From Phycisphaerae bacterium (GTDB lineage Bacteria > Planctomycetota > Phycisphaerae > UBA1845 > CAIVHJ01): a stretch of DNA of 64,000 nucleotides. The notes under the pieces are model-generated. The model saw nothing but the letters and a program-made list of their open reading frames with translations, was not told where the DNA came from and ran no database searches. Below, one piece after another: positions 1-9,029 of the stretch (position 1 is its first letter; every line of letters begins with the position of its first letter). Position numbers and translations under genes: made by a program. The stretch lies in assembly GCA_022072405.1 (NCBI GenBank), contig JAJVHX010000002.1, positions 26,105 through 90,104 on the forward strand, read 5' to 3'.

Positions 1-1011
1 CAGGCACGGGTGCAACGTACCCGCCTGATGATCGAACGGACCGACCTGGCTATCCTCGTTGCCGACGGCAGCCAGTGGGGTGAGCATGAGGAGCAACTGT
101 TACAGCAATTCAAAAACCTGAAACTGGCTCATGTGGTGGTGTTTAATAAAACAGATCTTCAGCCCACCAGCCAGGAATTATGTACTCGATTACGTGAGCA
201 ACACTGCCCGGTGATCCCACTCTCCGCCACTCAGCTTACCGGGATAGATGAACTGCGCGAATTACTGATCCAGAACGCGCCCGAGGCCTTCGTCAATCCA
301 CCGTCGATTCTGGGTGATCTGGTACCGGCGGGCGAACTGGTCGTATTGGTGGTGCCGATCGATCTGGAAGCTCCGCAAGGCCGGCTGATTCTGCCGCAGG
401 TGCAATGCATACGGGATATTCTTGATATCGATGCGTATTGCATGGTCGTCAAGGAACGCGAATTGCGCGATGCCCTGGAGCGACTCAAACGACCTCCGGC
501 ATTGGTGGTCACCGATTCGCAGGCGTTCCTGAAAGTGACCGCCGACGTACCGCCGGATATCCGCATGACCTCGTTTTCCATTCTATTCGCCCGATATCGC
601 GGCGACCTGCTGGAATTTGTTCGCGGGGCGATGGCCATTGATCGGCTCCAATCCGGTGATCAGGTTTTAATGGCCGAAGCCTGCACGCATCATCCTCAGG
701 CGGAGGATATCGGCCGGGTGAAAATCCCTCGCTGGCTTCGGCAGTATGTGGGCGGCCATCTCGAATTCACTCACACTCAAGGTCACGATTTCCCCGCCGA
801 TCTGCAGCGCTATTGTCTGGTGGTTCACTGCGGAGCCTGCATGCAGAATCGTCGGCAGGTGCTGTCGCGCGTGAAGCAATGTATCGCTGCCCAGGTACCG
901 ATCACCAACTACGGGATGGCCATCGCCTATTCGCTGGGCATTTTTGATCGCGCCCTCGCCCCGTTCCCCGCCGCTCTGGAATTCTGGAACCGGCAACGCC
1001 AACAGAAATAA
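1..1011 (+). CDS. hydF: [FeFe]-hydrogenase maturation GTPase HydF, 3' part
   Basis: The gene is cut by the window edge; the frame is open from base 1 and ends with TAA at 1009-1011, leaving about 336 residues. HydF is the GTPase and scaffold that assembles the 2Fe subcluster and hands it to HydA. The end of the GTPase domain is visible, with the NKTD guanine-recognition motif about 50 residues in. The C-terminal cluster-binding domain has the family signature EACTHHP near residue 227 and HCGACMQNRR near 277, which supply the Cys ligands of the 4Fe-4S cluster, and the TNYGMAIAYSLG motif. The P-loop and switch regions lie upstream of the window. HydE, HydG and the hydrogenase are not in the window. 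Identification is firm because the Cys motifs are specific to HydF. Confidence 0.95.
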   Translation, partial: QARVQRTRLMIERTDLAILVADGSQWGEHEEQLLQQFKNLKLAHVVVFNKTDLQPTSQELCTRLREQHCPVIPLSATQLTGIDELRELLIQNAPEAFVNPPSILGDLVPAGELVVLVVPIDLEAPQGRLILPQVQCIRDILDIDAYCMVVKERELRDALERLKRPPALVVTDSQAFLKVTADVPPDIRMTSFSILFARYRGDLLEFVRGAMAIDRLQSGDQVLMAEACTHHPQAEDIGRVKIPRWLRQYVGGHLEFTHTQGHDFPADLQRYCLVVHCGACMQNRRQVLSRVKQCIAAQVPITNYGMAIAYSLGIFDRALAPFPAALEFWNRQRQQK

Positions 1012-1029
1012 CTGACACGGATATATCAA

Positions 1030-1064
1030 TATTCAAAGCGCCGCGGGTTTCAGCCCGCGCGGAG
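1030..1064 (-). repeat. Palindromic repeat (REP-like), reverse copy
   Basis: Just after hydF. The core CCGCGGGTTTCAGCCCGCGC is the reverse complement form of the family that recurs across the window. One of only two copies in this orientation. Confidence 0.75.
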
Positions 1065-1108
1065 TCACTATTGATGCTTGAGTGGTCGAAATAAGATCGA
1101 AATCAAGG

Positions 1109-1136
1109 AACCGCGTGGCTTTAGCCCGCGCGAGGC
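1109..1136 (-). repeat. Palindromic repeat (REP-like), reverse copy
   Basis: Core CCGCGTGGCTTTAGCCCGCG, 45 bases from the previous copy in the same orientation. AGTGGT at 1081 and ACCACT at about 1176 may be its outer inverted ends. Confidence 0.75.
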
Positions 1137-1259
1137 CGGAATTCGAAAGTAGTTCTTACTTTCCCAGTTCAAGAACCACTTAGAGCGTAGTTCTTGTCAT
1201 CTTCCAGTTCACAGGACGAATTAAGATGTATCTGATTCATCGAGCCGCGCCGAGTCGTG

Positions 1260-2228
1260 TCAATGCGCCTGCGACGCAGAGGCCAGTATGTATATACCGC
1301 CGATGGCCAGCAGCGCGCCGATGATGGCCCGTGGACCGATCTTTTCCTTATACAGCCATGCTACCAGAGGCAGGATAAACAGCGGCGGCAATGAGCAAAG
1401 TGTCTGGGCGATACCAATCGGCACTCGATCACCCGCCACCAGCGACATCCACACCCCCAGCGTCGGTCCCACGATCGCCCCGCAGCAGGTGAGCAGCAGA
1501 CCTGATCGCACTGAACCGTGATAAGGCGATGCTATTCCTTCTGCCAGACGTCTCTTCCGTTGGCGCAGCCAATGCACTCCGAAGATGGGCAACGTGGCGA
1601 CCGCACCGAAAATGATCCGCAACAGCGTCGCTGTCTGCGCGGTCAGATGCTGTTCGCGCGGCAGCCAGCCATGGCCAATCCCCTGCTTGCTCAGCAGCAG
1701 TCCACCTGCCTGACACGCCGCCCCGACAAACGCCAGAAAAATCCCCCGACTCCAGTTGGGTTGTGGATTCCCCGCCGTTAGCGGTGGCCGCTCCAGGATC
1801 ACCCAACCCACACCCCCGATCGTCAGGATCATGCCCAGCCAGGATTGGCGCGGCAGCACTTCGTACAGAAACAGATTGCCGAACAGCGCGGCGAAGAGCG
1901 GCGCAGTGGACATGATCAGCATGCTGCGGCGCGGACCGATATCGACGAAGGCGGTGAAGAGGGCCTGGTCCCCGAGGGTCAGCCCGACTACGCCTGAAAC
2001 TGCCAGATATAATATCTGCCCCGCCTGCGCCGTCGGCAGCCAGCTTCCGGATAAAATGCGATGGATGAAAGTCAGAAAAATGATGGCCAGGAAAAGCCGA
2101 AGCGTGTTGACGGCTGTGGGACCGATCCGCTGACCCGCCGCCGTAAAAAACAACGACGTCCCGGTCCACAACACCGATGTGGTCAGTCCCGCCGCCACGC
2201 CAATCGTATAATCCGTATTCTCCAGCAT
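1260..2228 (-). CDS. EamA-family (DMT) transporter
   Basis: 322 residues, almost entirely hydrophobic, with about ten predicted membrane segments arranged as two homologous five-helix halves, the usual size and layout of EamA/RhaT drug-metabolite transporters. The first half carries the typical LGDQALFTAFVDIGPRRSML stretch and the second half ends in PLFILPLVAWLYKEKIGPRA, matching the conserved end-of-repeat motif with an acidic or basic residue after the last helix. Substrate cannot be told from sequence; members export metabolites or amino acids. It starts at ATG 2228 and stands alone. Confidence 0.88.
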   Translation of the reverse strand: MLENTDYTIGVAAGLTTSVLWTGTSLFFTAAGQRIGPTAVNTLRLFLAIIFLTFIHRILSGSWLPTAQAGQILYLAVSGVVGLTLGDQALFTAFVDIGPRRSMLIMSTAPLFAALFGNLFLYEVLPRQSWLGMILTIGGVGWVILERPPLTAGNPQPNWSRGIFLAFVGAACQAGGLLLSKQGIGHGWLPREQHLTAQTATLLRIIFGAVATLPIFGVHWLRQRKRRLAEGIASPYHGSVRSGLLLTCCGAIVGPTLGVWMSLVAGDRVPIGIAQTLCSLPPLFILPLVAWLYKEKIGPRAIIGALLAIGGIYILASASQAH

Positions 2229-2328
2229 CGCGGAATGATATCATAAATATCATTGACCAAGGAATTGAAGTGGATTCTCATGGTTGAAAACCTGCGGATC
2301 CCTGTCAGTAAATGCTCTTGTTTGTAAA

Positions 2329-2369
2329 ATAAAAATTGGCTTTCCCAAATCTTTAGACTTGGGAAAGCC
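2329..2369 (-). terminator. Rho-independent terminator of the 2427-2810 gene
   Basis: Inverted repeat GGCTTTCCCAA / TTGGGAAAGCC with a 10-base loop at 2338-2369. Read on the minus strand the stem is followed by AATTTTTATTTT, a typical U-rich tail. Confidence 0.85.
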
Positions 2370-2426
2370 GTCTACACGACCGTTGAAATTTCACCTGGAC
2401 AATGATTTCAGAAAATCACATTTGCA

Positions 2427-2810
2427 CTATTTTTGAAATTTACTGACTTCATGGGGTACATCATCTGGCAATACACTCACTAAAAAACTGATCGATACAA
2501 TCGTACCAGTATCGGTATATTTGATTGTCACAGTTGATTTGTTTTTAGCCGACTCATAGAGTTTATCGGTGAGACTTTCTCTCAGCGGTGGGACGGGCCA
2601 GAAGGTGATATCTGATTCTCCATCCAGATCGGTATCAATTCCGAATGATGTACATTGACCATCCAGATTAATTTCAACATTAACCGGTACACCGGATACT
2701 TGTGATGGCGAGCTTGAATTAAATCGATCCTGTGCAACAGCATTACTGGAGAAATATCCAAACATTCCAGTTACCAGCAGACCCAAAGTGATGATACCAA
2801 TCTTCGACAT
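2427..2810 (-). CDS. Small secreted protein of unknown function
   Basis: 127 residues. The N-terminus is a clear Sec signal peptide: MSKIG, a hydrophobic stretch of about 18 residues, and a likely cleavage at NAVA/Q near residue 26. The mature part is about 100 residues with one Cys and an acidic segment DTDLDGESD near residue 60 that resembles a single calcium-binding Asp-rich loop. A strong AAGGAG ribosome site lies 8 bases before the ATG and a good terminator follows, so it is a single-gene unit. Its GC content is lower than that of its neighbours. I do not recognise the family. Confidence 0.75.
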   Translation of the reverse strand: MSKIGIITLGLLVTGMFGYFSSNAVAQDRFNSSSPSQVSGVPVNVEINLDGQCTSFGIDTDLDGESDITFWPVPPLRESLTDKLYESAKNKSTVTIKYTDTGTIVSISFLVSVLPDDVPHEVSKFQK

Positions 2811-3100
2811 TTTTCATTCTCCTTAAACATTTACTTGCTCTTGATAAGATATACATGCGCACGCACGCATTTATTGTTATTTATGTGAGTTCCGTGTCTC
2901 TATATGCACGAACCGTCTCTTACCCTTATAAAAATGATCAGCAACCCGAAATCAATTAAGGTTGAAATACTTTTAAATATTCCAGCTAAACACGACGAGA
3001 GAAAACCCCGTATAATGTTTTCAAATACTAAAGCAGCAAAATTAATCACAACCCGCCATTATTTTTTCGCTTACGTCTTAATATATTTCTAATCTTCAGT
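2811..3100. other. AT-rich intergenic stretch
   Basis: Clearly AT-richer than the rest of the window. It holds the leader of the secreted-protein gene. The 62-codon open frame at 2904 has no ribosome site and no recognisable features, so it is not called as a gene. Confidence 0.5.
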
Positions 3101-3109
3101 TGAGTGGTG

Positions 3110-3452
3110 AAGAGTAAAACGTGTGTGAGAAGGTCGCCGTAAAGGTCCGGGAAGGAATTAGCCCGAATCGGCCAATTTCCTCGCGACTGCTTCCTAACCA
3201 AGTTCAGCGATCAGTGGCCGAGTAGGTATCATGGCGACAGCGACCCGATGGTGAGCCGTATCGGAGCAGGAGCTGCAGAACGATTGACCAGCTGCTGGTC
3301 GGAGAACCACCGTCAGCAGACTTCGTCAACAGCGGCACCGGGACGACGATGCGTATCCCCACCACCGCACCACCCTAATCCGTTGCGTTATGATCCACTT
3401 CATGATTCATCGACAGTAATTGGATTCAAGAGGGCTTCTCACACGCGCTCTA
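3110..3452. repeat. Dispersed structured element, copy A
   Basis: About 340 bases that match 32378-32809 in long conserved blocks, among them CGGCCAATTTCCTCGCG, TTCAGCGATC, CATGGCGACAGCGACCCGA, GTCAACAGCGGC, CCGGGACGACGAT and GCGTTATGATCCACTTCATG. The ends are inverted repeats: CGTGTGTGAGAAG at 3120-3132 and CTTCTCACACGCGCT at 3435-3449. A single GACCAGCTGCTGGTC hairpin sits at 3286-3300 where copy B has an expanded array. It abuts the 3' end of rnpB. Direction and function are unknown. It could be a non-autonomous mobile element or the template of a structured RNA. Open frames within it are not shared intact between copies. Confidence 0.8.
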
Positions 3453-3467
3453 ATAACAAAAAAAGTG

Positions 3468-3882
3468 AAGCAGGTGAGTAAGCCGAATTCTGTCTGATCG
3501 CGCGAGGCGACGAGGCGATCATTTGTCTAGGCCGCCGATTGCTCGACGGCTCGAGCACCCGACCCGCCGCTCTGCCGTGCCGGGCCGACACGGATCGCCC
3601 TTCCATTGACGGGGGCTTGGGCGATTTGCGGCTGCTTGGGCTTGCTGGCGGTGGGGGTTACCGTGCGAAGCCGATCACTCGGCTCCCGGTGCGCTCTTAC
3701 CGCACCATTTCACCCTTACCGGCCAATCATCTCACGTGGGGACGATCCTGCCGGCGGTATCTTTTCTGTGGCCCTGTCCCGCGGATCACTCCGGGTCGGC
3801 GTTACCGACCACCGTGCCCTGCCCAGTTCGGACTTTCCTCCCCGGCCAGCACTGCACCGGAGCGATCGCCCTCACCTGCTTC
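3468..3882 (-). ncRNA. rnpB: RNase P RNA (bacterial type)
   Basis: About 415 nt. The 5' end, GAAGCAGGTGAGGGCG, pairs with the 3' end, CTCACCTGCTTC, to form helix P1. The universally conserved block GAGGAAAGTCCGAACT follows about 40 nt from the 5' end, and the GGGCAGGGC and GGCCACAGAAA blocks and the 3' block ACAGAATTCGGCTTA are present in order. This is the catalytic RNA that matures tRNA 5' ends. The 3' end is followed on the minus strand by a T-run (ACTTTTTTTGTT). The plus-strand reading frames over this region are spurious. Confidence 0.97.
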
Positions 3883-3890
3883 ATGAATAT

Positions 3891-3918
3891 ATTATAACCT
3901 GTGAAATGTTCTAAAGCA
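3891..3918 (-). promoter_or_regulatory. Sigma-70-type promoter of rnpB
   Basis: On the minus strand TGCTTT and TATAAT are 16 bases apart, and the -10 box ends about 8 bases before the inferred RNase P RNA 5' end at 3882. Confidence 0.7.
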
Positions 3919-4142
3919 TGAGGGTAAATCCAATTGCAGTCATTCCGAGTGCAACGCGGAATCTGGCTGCACGAAAGGCGTCAAGAGGTAAGGGGACAAG
4001 GAATCGAGGGAATCTGCAGCAGGTTATCATCCGATCCTATGATTCATCTATATTTTCGTGGTCCGCGTGAAACATCTGCGTGAATCGTGCTCATGATGCC
4101 CGACACCGCCGGCGTACTCTACAACGATAATTTAAATTCGCT

Positions 4143-4817
4143 CTAGTTATTCGAATCACATTCCGGGCGGTTGGCTCGTTCGTGGGCGGGTTGATTGGCA
4201 GCCTGTTTCTGCAGCAGTGAAATGAACGTTTGTACGCGGCGGACCGGGTCGATCTCTTCCAGCACCATCTGTTTGGCCAGCGGGCAGTCGGAACGCAGCA
4301 GACAGTTGCTGAGCAGATCTACCTGCTGCTCCAACTCACCGACCGAAGTCATAATGTTATCTGCCTGTTGGCGACAGTCGCCATTCAACTGCGCGATCGC
4401 CTTCTGCAGCAAGTCGTGGCTTTGGCGTCGGGGCAGGGCATCCAGCAAGGGAGGTGTTTCGACTGTTTCCAGCAGTGCCCGGCGATAACTGCGATCATAC
4501 TGTTCTTCGAGGATGCGAACCCGGCTGACCCCTTGTAATAGGATGTTATACCGGCCATCGGGCAGCTGTTCATGCCGCATGATTCGCCCCAGGCAGAGCA
4601 TCGGATGGATTGGTGCCTGATGCGAGCAGTATTTCGGCTCAAACCCTTCCTGCAGTAATGCCATGGCGATCCAGCGCTGTTCAGCCGGGTGATGCAGCTC
4701 ATCCATGATCATGGCTCGATAGCGCGGCTCAAATATATGCAGACACTGCAGTGACCCTGGCAGCAGGACGCAGTTTGGTAATGGGAAAATCGGGATAGCA
4801 CGATTCTGATTCGACAT
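4143..4817 (-). CDS. Lon N-terminal-domain (substrate-binding) protein
   Basis: About 224 residues. The N-terminus (IPIFPLPNCVLLPG, then LHIFEPRYRAMI) is the signature of the Lon protease N-terminal LON/PUA-like domain, followed by MLCLGRI and a strand-rich region ending near residue 110, then a helical tail. There is no AAA+ or protease domain, so it belongs to the stand-alone LON-domain family, whose cellular role is poorly defined and may involve protein binding. I start it at ATG 4817; an in-frame ATG lies three codons upstream. TACAAT close to the start may be a -10 box, so the leader could be very short. Confidence 0.85.
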   Translation of the reverse strand: MSNQNRAIPIFPLPNCVLLPGSLQCLHIFEPRYRAMIMDELHHPAEQRWIAMALLQEGFEPKYCSHQAPIHPMLCLGRIMRHEQLPDGRYNILLQGVSRVRILEEQYDRSYRRALLETVETPPLLDALPRRQSHDLLQKAIAQLNGDCRQQADNIMTSVGELEQQVDLLSNCLLRSDCPLAKQMVLEEIDPVRRVQTFISLLQKQAANQPAHERANRPECDSNN

Positions 4818-5157
4818 GATCCACATTGTAGCGCAGGTCCGGCAACAAACTGACGTAACTTGATGATTTACCTTGTCGCTGCAGACGGAAACGTATGGAG
4901 TTGGTTTACTCTCATTCCATCAAGGTATGGGGTTGTATATGCAACTTATGTCAAAATCAATTGTTAATGTGGTGTTCACTTTATTTGACCCTCCAAATTT
5001 CGTGGGGTATATTTTCCAAACGGTTGTCCGAATAGCGGCGGTCAGCCTTAATCGAGTGAGGATGGGGCACTTCACGCATAACTTCCTTCATAGTTTGTAG
5101 TTAAGTAATAAAATCAGAGGCTGCTATTCTGGACCAATTAGGGAAGCAGTACACCCG
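4818..5157. other. Intergenic region upstream of dnaG
   Basis: 340 bases between the divergently transcribed LON-domain gene and dnaG. It should hold both promoters. The 75-codon open frame at 4873 has no ribosome site and no recognisable sequence. No strong hairpin seen. Confidence 0.5.
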
Positions 5158-6993
5158 TTGCGAACCGTAGAATCCATAACTCAGGAAATAAAAGCAGCTT
5201 CCGACATCGTGAGCGTGGTGGGGCAATATGTCGCGCTGAAGCGCTCCGGCCGCAGTTATCGAGGTCTTTGTCCGTTTCATCAGGAAAAGACCCCCTCGTT
5301 TTATGTTCATCCTGACGAACAGTACTTCAAATGCTTTGGTTGCGGTGCGGGGGGTGATGTTTTCAAATTCGTTCAACTCTATAACCATCTTGAATTTACT
5401 GAAGCCCGGCAACTGCTTGCTGACCGATCCGGAATTGACACCAGTGAGGTGTTGAAGGAGAAGGCAGGAGGCAACGAAGTATCGGTATCACGCAGCCAGT
5501 TATGGCGTGCAAATAAATGGGCCGCACAGGTATATCGGCAGCAATTCCTGGCAGAAACGGGGGAGCGGGCCCGGCAGTACCTGCAGCAGCGACAGATTTC
5601 TGATGACATAAGCAGTTTATTTGTAATAGGTTACGCACCTGATGGCAGCGATTTTCTGCTCAGCAGGGCTCGCCGACAGGATATACCCCTGGAAGTGCTC
5701 GTCGCGGCGGGTTTGATTGTAAAGGATGATACTGAAAGGTATTACGATTTTTATCGTGATCGCCTGATGTTTCCGATTCACGATCCGATTGGCCAGGTAC
5801 TGGGTTTCGGTGGAAGAACCTTATCGGACCATCCCAGAAAATATATCAATTCACCTGAAAGTACCCTCTTCAAAAAGAGTAAATGTTTATACGGATTGCA
5901 GCAGACTCGTGAGGCCTTCGAATCTCGCCAGCGGGCCATAGTGGTTGAAGGTTACATGGATGTGCTAATGGCCCATCAAAATGGGTTTAGGGAGGCTGTA
6001 GCAACGCTGGGAACCGCCATGACTGATGATCATGGAGCCATGCTGCGTCGCTATGTACCTCGGGTGGTACTGGTTTTTGATGGGGATACGGGTGGCCAGA
6101 AGGCGACTGAAGCGGGTTTGCGAATCGGCATCCGGGCTGAACTGGAAGTGGGGCTGGTTCGTATGCCCGAAGGGGTTGATCCCTGTGACTTTTTAGCCAC
6201 CAGTAATGCCCAGGAGTTTGAAGATTTGTTGAAAAATGCCTCCGGGGCGCTAGAATTTAAGTGGCAACAAATAATGGCCACTCACCACGGGGCTGAAACC
6301 ACTACCTCTGCCAAGGCTCTGGCAGTCCGAGACTTTGTTAATATTGTCGGTATGTTATTGGCGGGCAATGGGATTGATCCGATTCGCCGAGGCTTGGTGG
6401 TTAATCAATTGCAGCAGCTGGTGGGGGTTGAGCGCCGGGAGATCGATCAGTTGATTTCGGCTGCGATGCGACTAGCTCAGCAGGCTCAGCCGGGGCGCGA
6501 GGGTGCGTTGATCGCACCCGCTATCAAACGGAACTACCAGGGACTGGAGGCAGTGGTTCGCGATTTGTTGCGGGTGGTGCTGCGTGAACCGGGTCTGATC
6601 GGCGTTGTGTCTGATCTGTTGCGATCGGATGAATATCAGGATGGGGAATTACGCCAGATCGCCGAGTTATGTCTGGCGATGTATGAGCGTGTGGGTGAGT
6701 TCCACGGTACAGAATTACTGGAGCAGATCGAGGATCCGACATTGGCCAGCCAACTGGTGGGCCTGCTGGATGAGGGTCGCTCGATTACTGATTTGTCTGA
6801 ATATATGGAAGCAGCAAGAACCCGCTGGCAGCAGGTACTTTCTGCTCGGCAGACGGCTGGTGATCTGCAATCGGCCCGCAGCAGCCCGACGACTACTGAT
6901 GGCCAGCGCTTGTCGCGACTGCATCAAGGTATGCACGATTATGCCCATTTTGCCCCACTGAGCAAAATTCGGAAACGTCTGGTTTCCGAGTAA
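5158..6993 (+). CDS. dnaG: DNA primase DnaG
   Basis: 611 residues, a normal primase length. DnaG makes the RNA primers for replication. The N-terminal CHC2-type zinc finger is complete: CPFH at 38-41 and CFGCGAGGD at 59-67, giving C38, H41, C59 and C62. The TOPRIM catalytic core has VVEGYMDVL near 262-270 (catalytic Glu) and VFDGDTGGQKA near 306-316. The C-terminal helicase-binding part is divergent, as usual. The start is TTG at 5158, chosen because the conserved N-terminus begins right there and AGGGAAG lies upstream. rpoD follows 55 bases downstream, the common dnaG-rpoD pairing. Confidence 0.97.
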   Translation: MRTVESITQEIKAASDIVSVVGQYVALKRSGRSYRGLCPFHQEKTPSFYVHPDEQYFKCFGCGAGGDVFKFVQLYNHLEFTEARQLLADRSGIDTSEVLKEKAGGNEVSVSRSQLWRANKWAAQVYRQQFLAETGERARQYLQQRQISDDISSLFVIGYAPDGSDFLLSRARRQDIPLEVLVAAGLIVKDDTERYYDFYRDRLMFPIHDPIGQVLGFGGRTLSDHPRKYINSPESTLFKKSKCLYGLQQTREAFESRQRAIVVEGYMDVLMAHQNGFREAVATLGTAMTDDHGAMLRRYVPRVVLVFDGDTGGQKATEAGLRIGIRAELEVGLVRMPEGVDPCDFLATSNAQEFEDLLKNASGALEFKWQQIMATHHGAETTTSAKALAVRDFVNIVGMLLAGNGIDPIRRGLVVNQLQQLVGVERREIDQLISAAMRLAQQAQPGREGALIAPAIKRNYQGLEAVVRDLLRVVLREPGLIGVVSDLLRSDEYQDGELRQIAELCLAMYERVGEFHGTELLEQIEDPTLASQLVGLLDEGRSITDLSEYMEAARTRWQQVLSARQTAGDLQSARSSPTTTDGQRLSRLHQGMHDYAHFAPLSKIRKRLVSE

Positions 6994-7048
6994 GGCTGGG
7001 TGGGTATTAAGGCGCGGTGTTAACTGAGGAGTCCGCGCGGAGGAGAAT

Positions 7049-8815
7049 ATGAGTAAAAGTGCACAATTAGAAGTGGTTTATAGTGACCCGATCGAAGCCT
7101 GTGTTCAACAGCTGCTGGAGAAGGGTACCAAGCTGGGCTACCTCACCTGGGAGGAGCTGAATCGCAAGCTGCCGGATGAGGCGATCACCCCGGACAAGCT
7201 GGAAGAAATCATGCTGCGCCTCGATGAAGCCGCCATTGAAATGGTGGATGAAGCCGAGGGGGTGCGGCTGGATGAAGACCGGGCCAAGGAAGAGAAGATC
7301 GCGAATCATGATTTTCCCGAGGGTATAGTCACTGAAGAAGTGGAAGAAGAACGACCGATCTCACAGGAAGAAATCGCGGAGGAAACGGCCGGCCGGCGGA
7401 TTGATGATCCGGTGCGCATGTATCTGACGCAGATGGGCGAAATCCCGCTGCTGACCCGCGATGAAGAAATTCACCTGGCCAAGAAAATTGAACTGACCCG
7501 GATGGCCTTCCGGCAGAAAACGCTGGAAAGTGATTATTGTGCAGGTCAGGCGGTGGAAATTCTCCGCCAGGTGGAAAAAGGCACGCTGCCCTTCGACCGG
7601 ACCATGAAGATTTCGACTTCGGAAGCAGCAGCCAAGAGCACGATCATCGAACGCCTGCCGGGCAACCTCGCCACCGTTGAAAAACTGCTCGAACTGAATC
7701 GCAACGACTGGGCCAAGATGACCGAAGGCCGGGTCTCGATGGCCCTTAAAAAGGAGTGCCGCGAGCGGATTCATGGCCGGCGACGTAAGGTTGCCAAACT
7801 GCTCGAGGAACTGTCCCTGCGCACCAGCCGCATCCAACCGCTGATGCGGCGACTGGAGGGTATCCTCAAGAAGCAGCAGGATGTGTTGCGCCGCCAGATG
7901 GATGAAAAGCGCAAAAGCAACCCCAACCATGAAGATCTGCAGGTGCTCAAGGATGAACAGACCGGCCTGAAGGGGCTGGTACTGGAGGAGCAGGAGGAAC
8001 TGGAAAAGCGGCTGCTGACCATTCGCCGGGTTTTCGGAGAATATGAAGAAGCCAAGCGGCGGCTGAGCGGCGGTAATCTGCGGCTGGTGGTCTCCATCGC
8101 CAAGAAATATCGTAATCGCGGGTTGAGCTTTCTGGATATCATCCAGGAAGGCAATACCGGTCTGATGCGGGCGGTGGATAAATATGAGTATAAGCGCGGC
8201 TATAAGTTCAGCACTTATGCGACGTGGTGGATCCGCCAAGCCATCACCCGCGCCATCGCCGACCACGCCCGTACGATCCGCATTCCCGTCCACATGATTG
8301 AAACGATGAGCAAGCTGCGGAATATCAGCAAGCGGCTGGAGCAGGAACTGCGCCGCGAACCGACCATCGATGAGATCGCCAACGCGGCGGCCATGCCGGT
8401 GGCGGAGGCCCGGCGGGTGCTGAAGATTTCACGTCACCCGATTTCGCTCGATCGACCCGTGGGCGAAAGCGAGGATTCCTACTTCGGTGATTTCATCGAG
8501 GATGACGGAGCCGAATCGCCGGTCCATTCCGCCGGCAACGAGATGCTCAAGGATCGCATCGAAGAGGTGCTCAAGACGCTGACCTACCGGGAGCGCGAGA
8601 TCATCAAGCTGCGCTACGGTATCGGCGACGGCTACACCTATACGCTGGAGGAAGTGGGCCGGATTTTCAAGGTGACCCGCGAACGTGTGCGGCAGGTGGA
8701 AGCCAAAGCCATCCGTAAATTGCAGCATCCGGTGCGAGCCCGCAAGCTCGAAGGGTTTCTCGACGGCTCGATCAACCGCCCGCCGCTCGAAGAAACGGTG
8801 GAGATGGATAATTGA
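7049..8815 (+). CDS. rpoD: Primary sigma factor RpoD (sigma-70)
   Basis: 588 residues. Region 1.1 is recognisable at the N-terminus ([20 protein letters not shown]). Region 1.2 starts near [17 protein letters not shown], then a non-conserved insert of about 200 mostly helical, charged residues. Regions 2.1-2.4 include [19 protein letters not shown] and [13 protein letters not shown]. Region 4 ends with the helix-turn-helix [28 protein letters not shown] ribosome site precedes ATG 7049. It is the housekeeping sigma factor. It lies downstream of dnaG with a short spacer, probably co-transcribed, and is closed by a terminator at 8884. Confidence 0.98.
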   Translation: MSKSAQLEVVYSDPIEACVQQLLEKGTKLGYLTWEELNRKLPDEAITPDKLEEIMLRLDEAAIEMVDEAEGVRLDEDRAKEEKIANHDFPEGIVTEEVEEERPISQEEIAEETAGRRIDDPVRMYLTQMGEIPLLTRDEEIHLAKKIELTRMAFRQKTLESDYCAGQAVEILRQVEKGTLPFDRTMKISTSEAAAKSTIIERLPGNLATVEKLLELNRNDWAKMTEGRVSMALKKECRERIHGRRRKVAKLLEELSLRTSRIQPLMRRLEGILKKQQDVLRRQMDEKRKSNPNHEDLQVLKDEQTGLKGLVLEEQEELEKRLLTIRRVFGEYEEAKRRLSGGNLRLVVSIAKKYRNRGLSFLDIIQEGNTGLMRAVDKYEYKRGYKFSTYATWWIRQAITRAIADHARTIRIPVHMIETMSKLRNISKRLEQELRREPTIDEIANAAAMPVAEARRVLKISRHPISLDRPVGESEDSYFGDFIEDDGAESPVHSAGNEMLKDRIEEVLKTLTYREREIIKLRYGIGDGYTYTLEEVGRIFKVTRERVRQVEAKAIRKLQHPVRARKLEGFLDGSINRPPLEETVEMDN

Positions 8816-8883
8816 TTCCTGCGCCGCACTGGCGCGGAATCACGGAGAGGATTTTTATTTCAAATTTGAAATGGCAGAATAAC

Positions 8884-8912
8884 AGCACCTGAGCAATCGG
8901 GTGCTTTTTTTT
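8884..8912 (+). terminator. Rho-independent terminator after rpoD
   Basis: Stem AGCACC / GGTGCT with a 10-base loop followed by eight T. Confidence 0.9.
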
Positions 8913-8942
8913 ATGGGCGGTGGAGCGCTTCTTTGAGAATGG

Positions 8943-8992
8943 ACATCGCGCAGGCTGAAGCCTGCGGCTCGTTTAAGATTAAGAACCACTTC
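8943..8992 (+). repeat. Palindromic repeat (REP-like)
   Basis: Core CGCAGGCTGAAGCCTGCGGC with compensating changes on both arms, followed by GTTTAAGATTAAGAACCACTTC, which matches the flank of other copies. Lies between rpoD and the convergent zinc-ribbon gene. Confidence 0.85.
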
Positions 8993-9029
8993 TGTAATCA
9001 TGTACAGGAGTTCAGGCGGGAAGAAATGA

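Noticed and set aside
3110..3175. AGGTCCGGGAAGGAATTAGCC looked like the SRP RNA GGTCCGGAAGGAAGCAGCC motif
   Set aside because: There is an extra base in the GGAA tetraloop, no conserved internal loops, and the matching block in copy B lacks the motif, so it is not SRP RNA.
3539..3914. Two open frames across the RNase P RNA
   Set aside because: They lie on the strand opposite a clearly recognised rnpB; codon use and conservation belong to the RNA.
7361..8293. Long antisense open frames over rpoD and similar ones over hldE, the sugar epimerase and the 24717 gene
   Set aside because: GC-rich genes give long shadow frames; the opposite strands carry recognised proteins.
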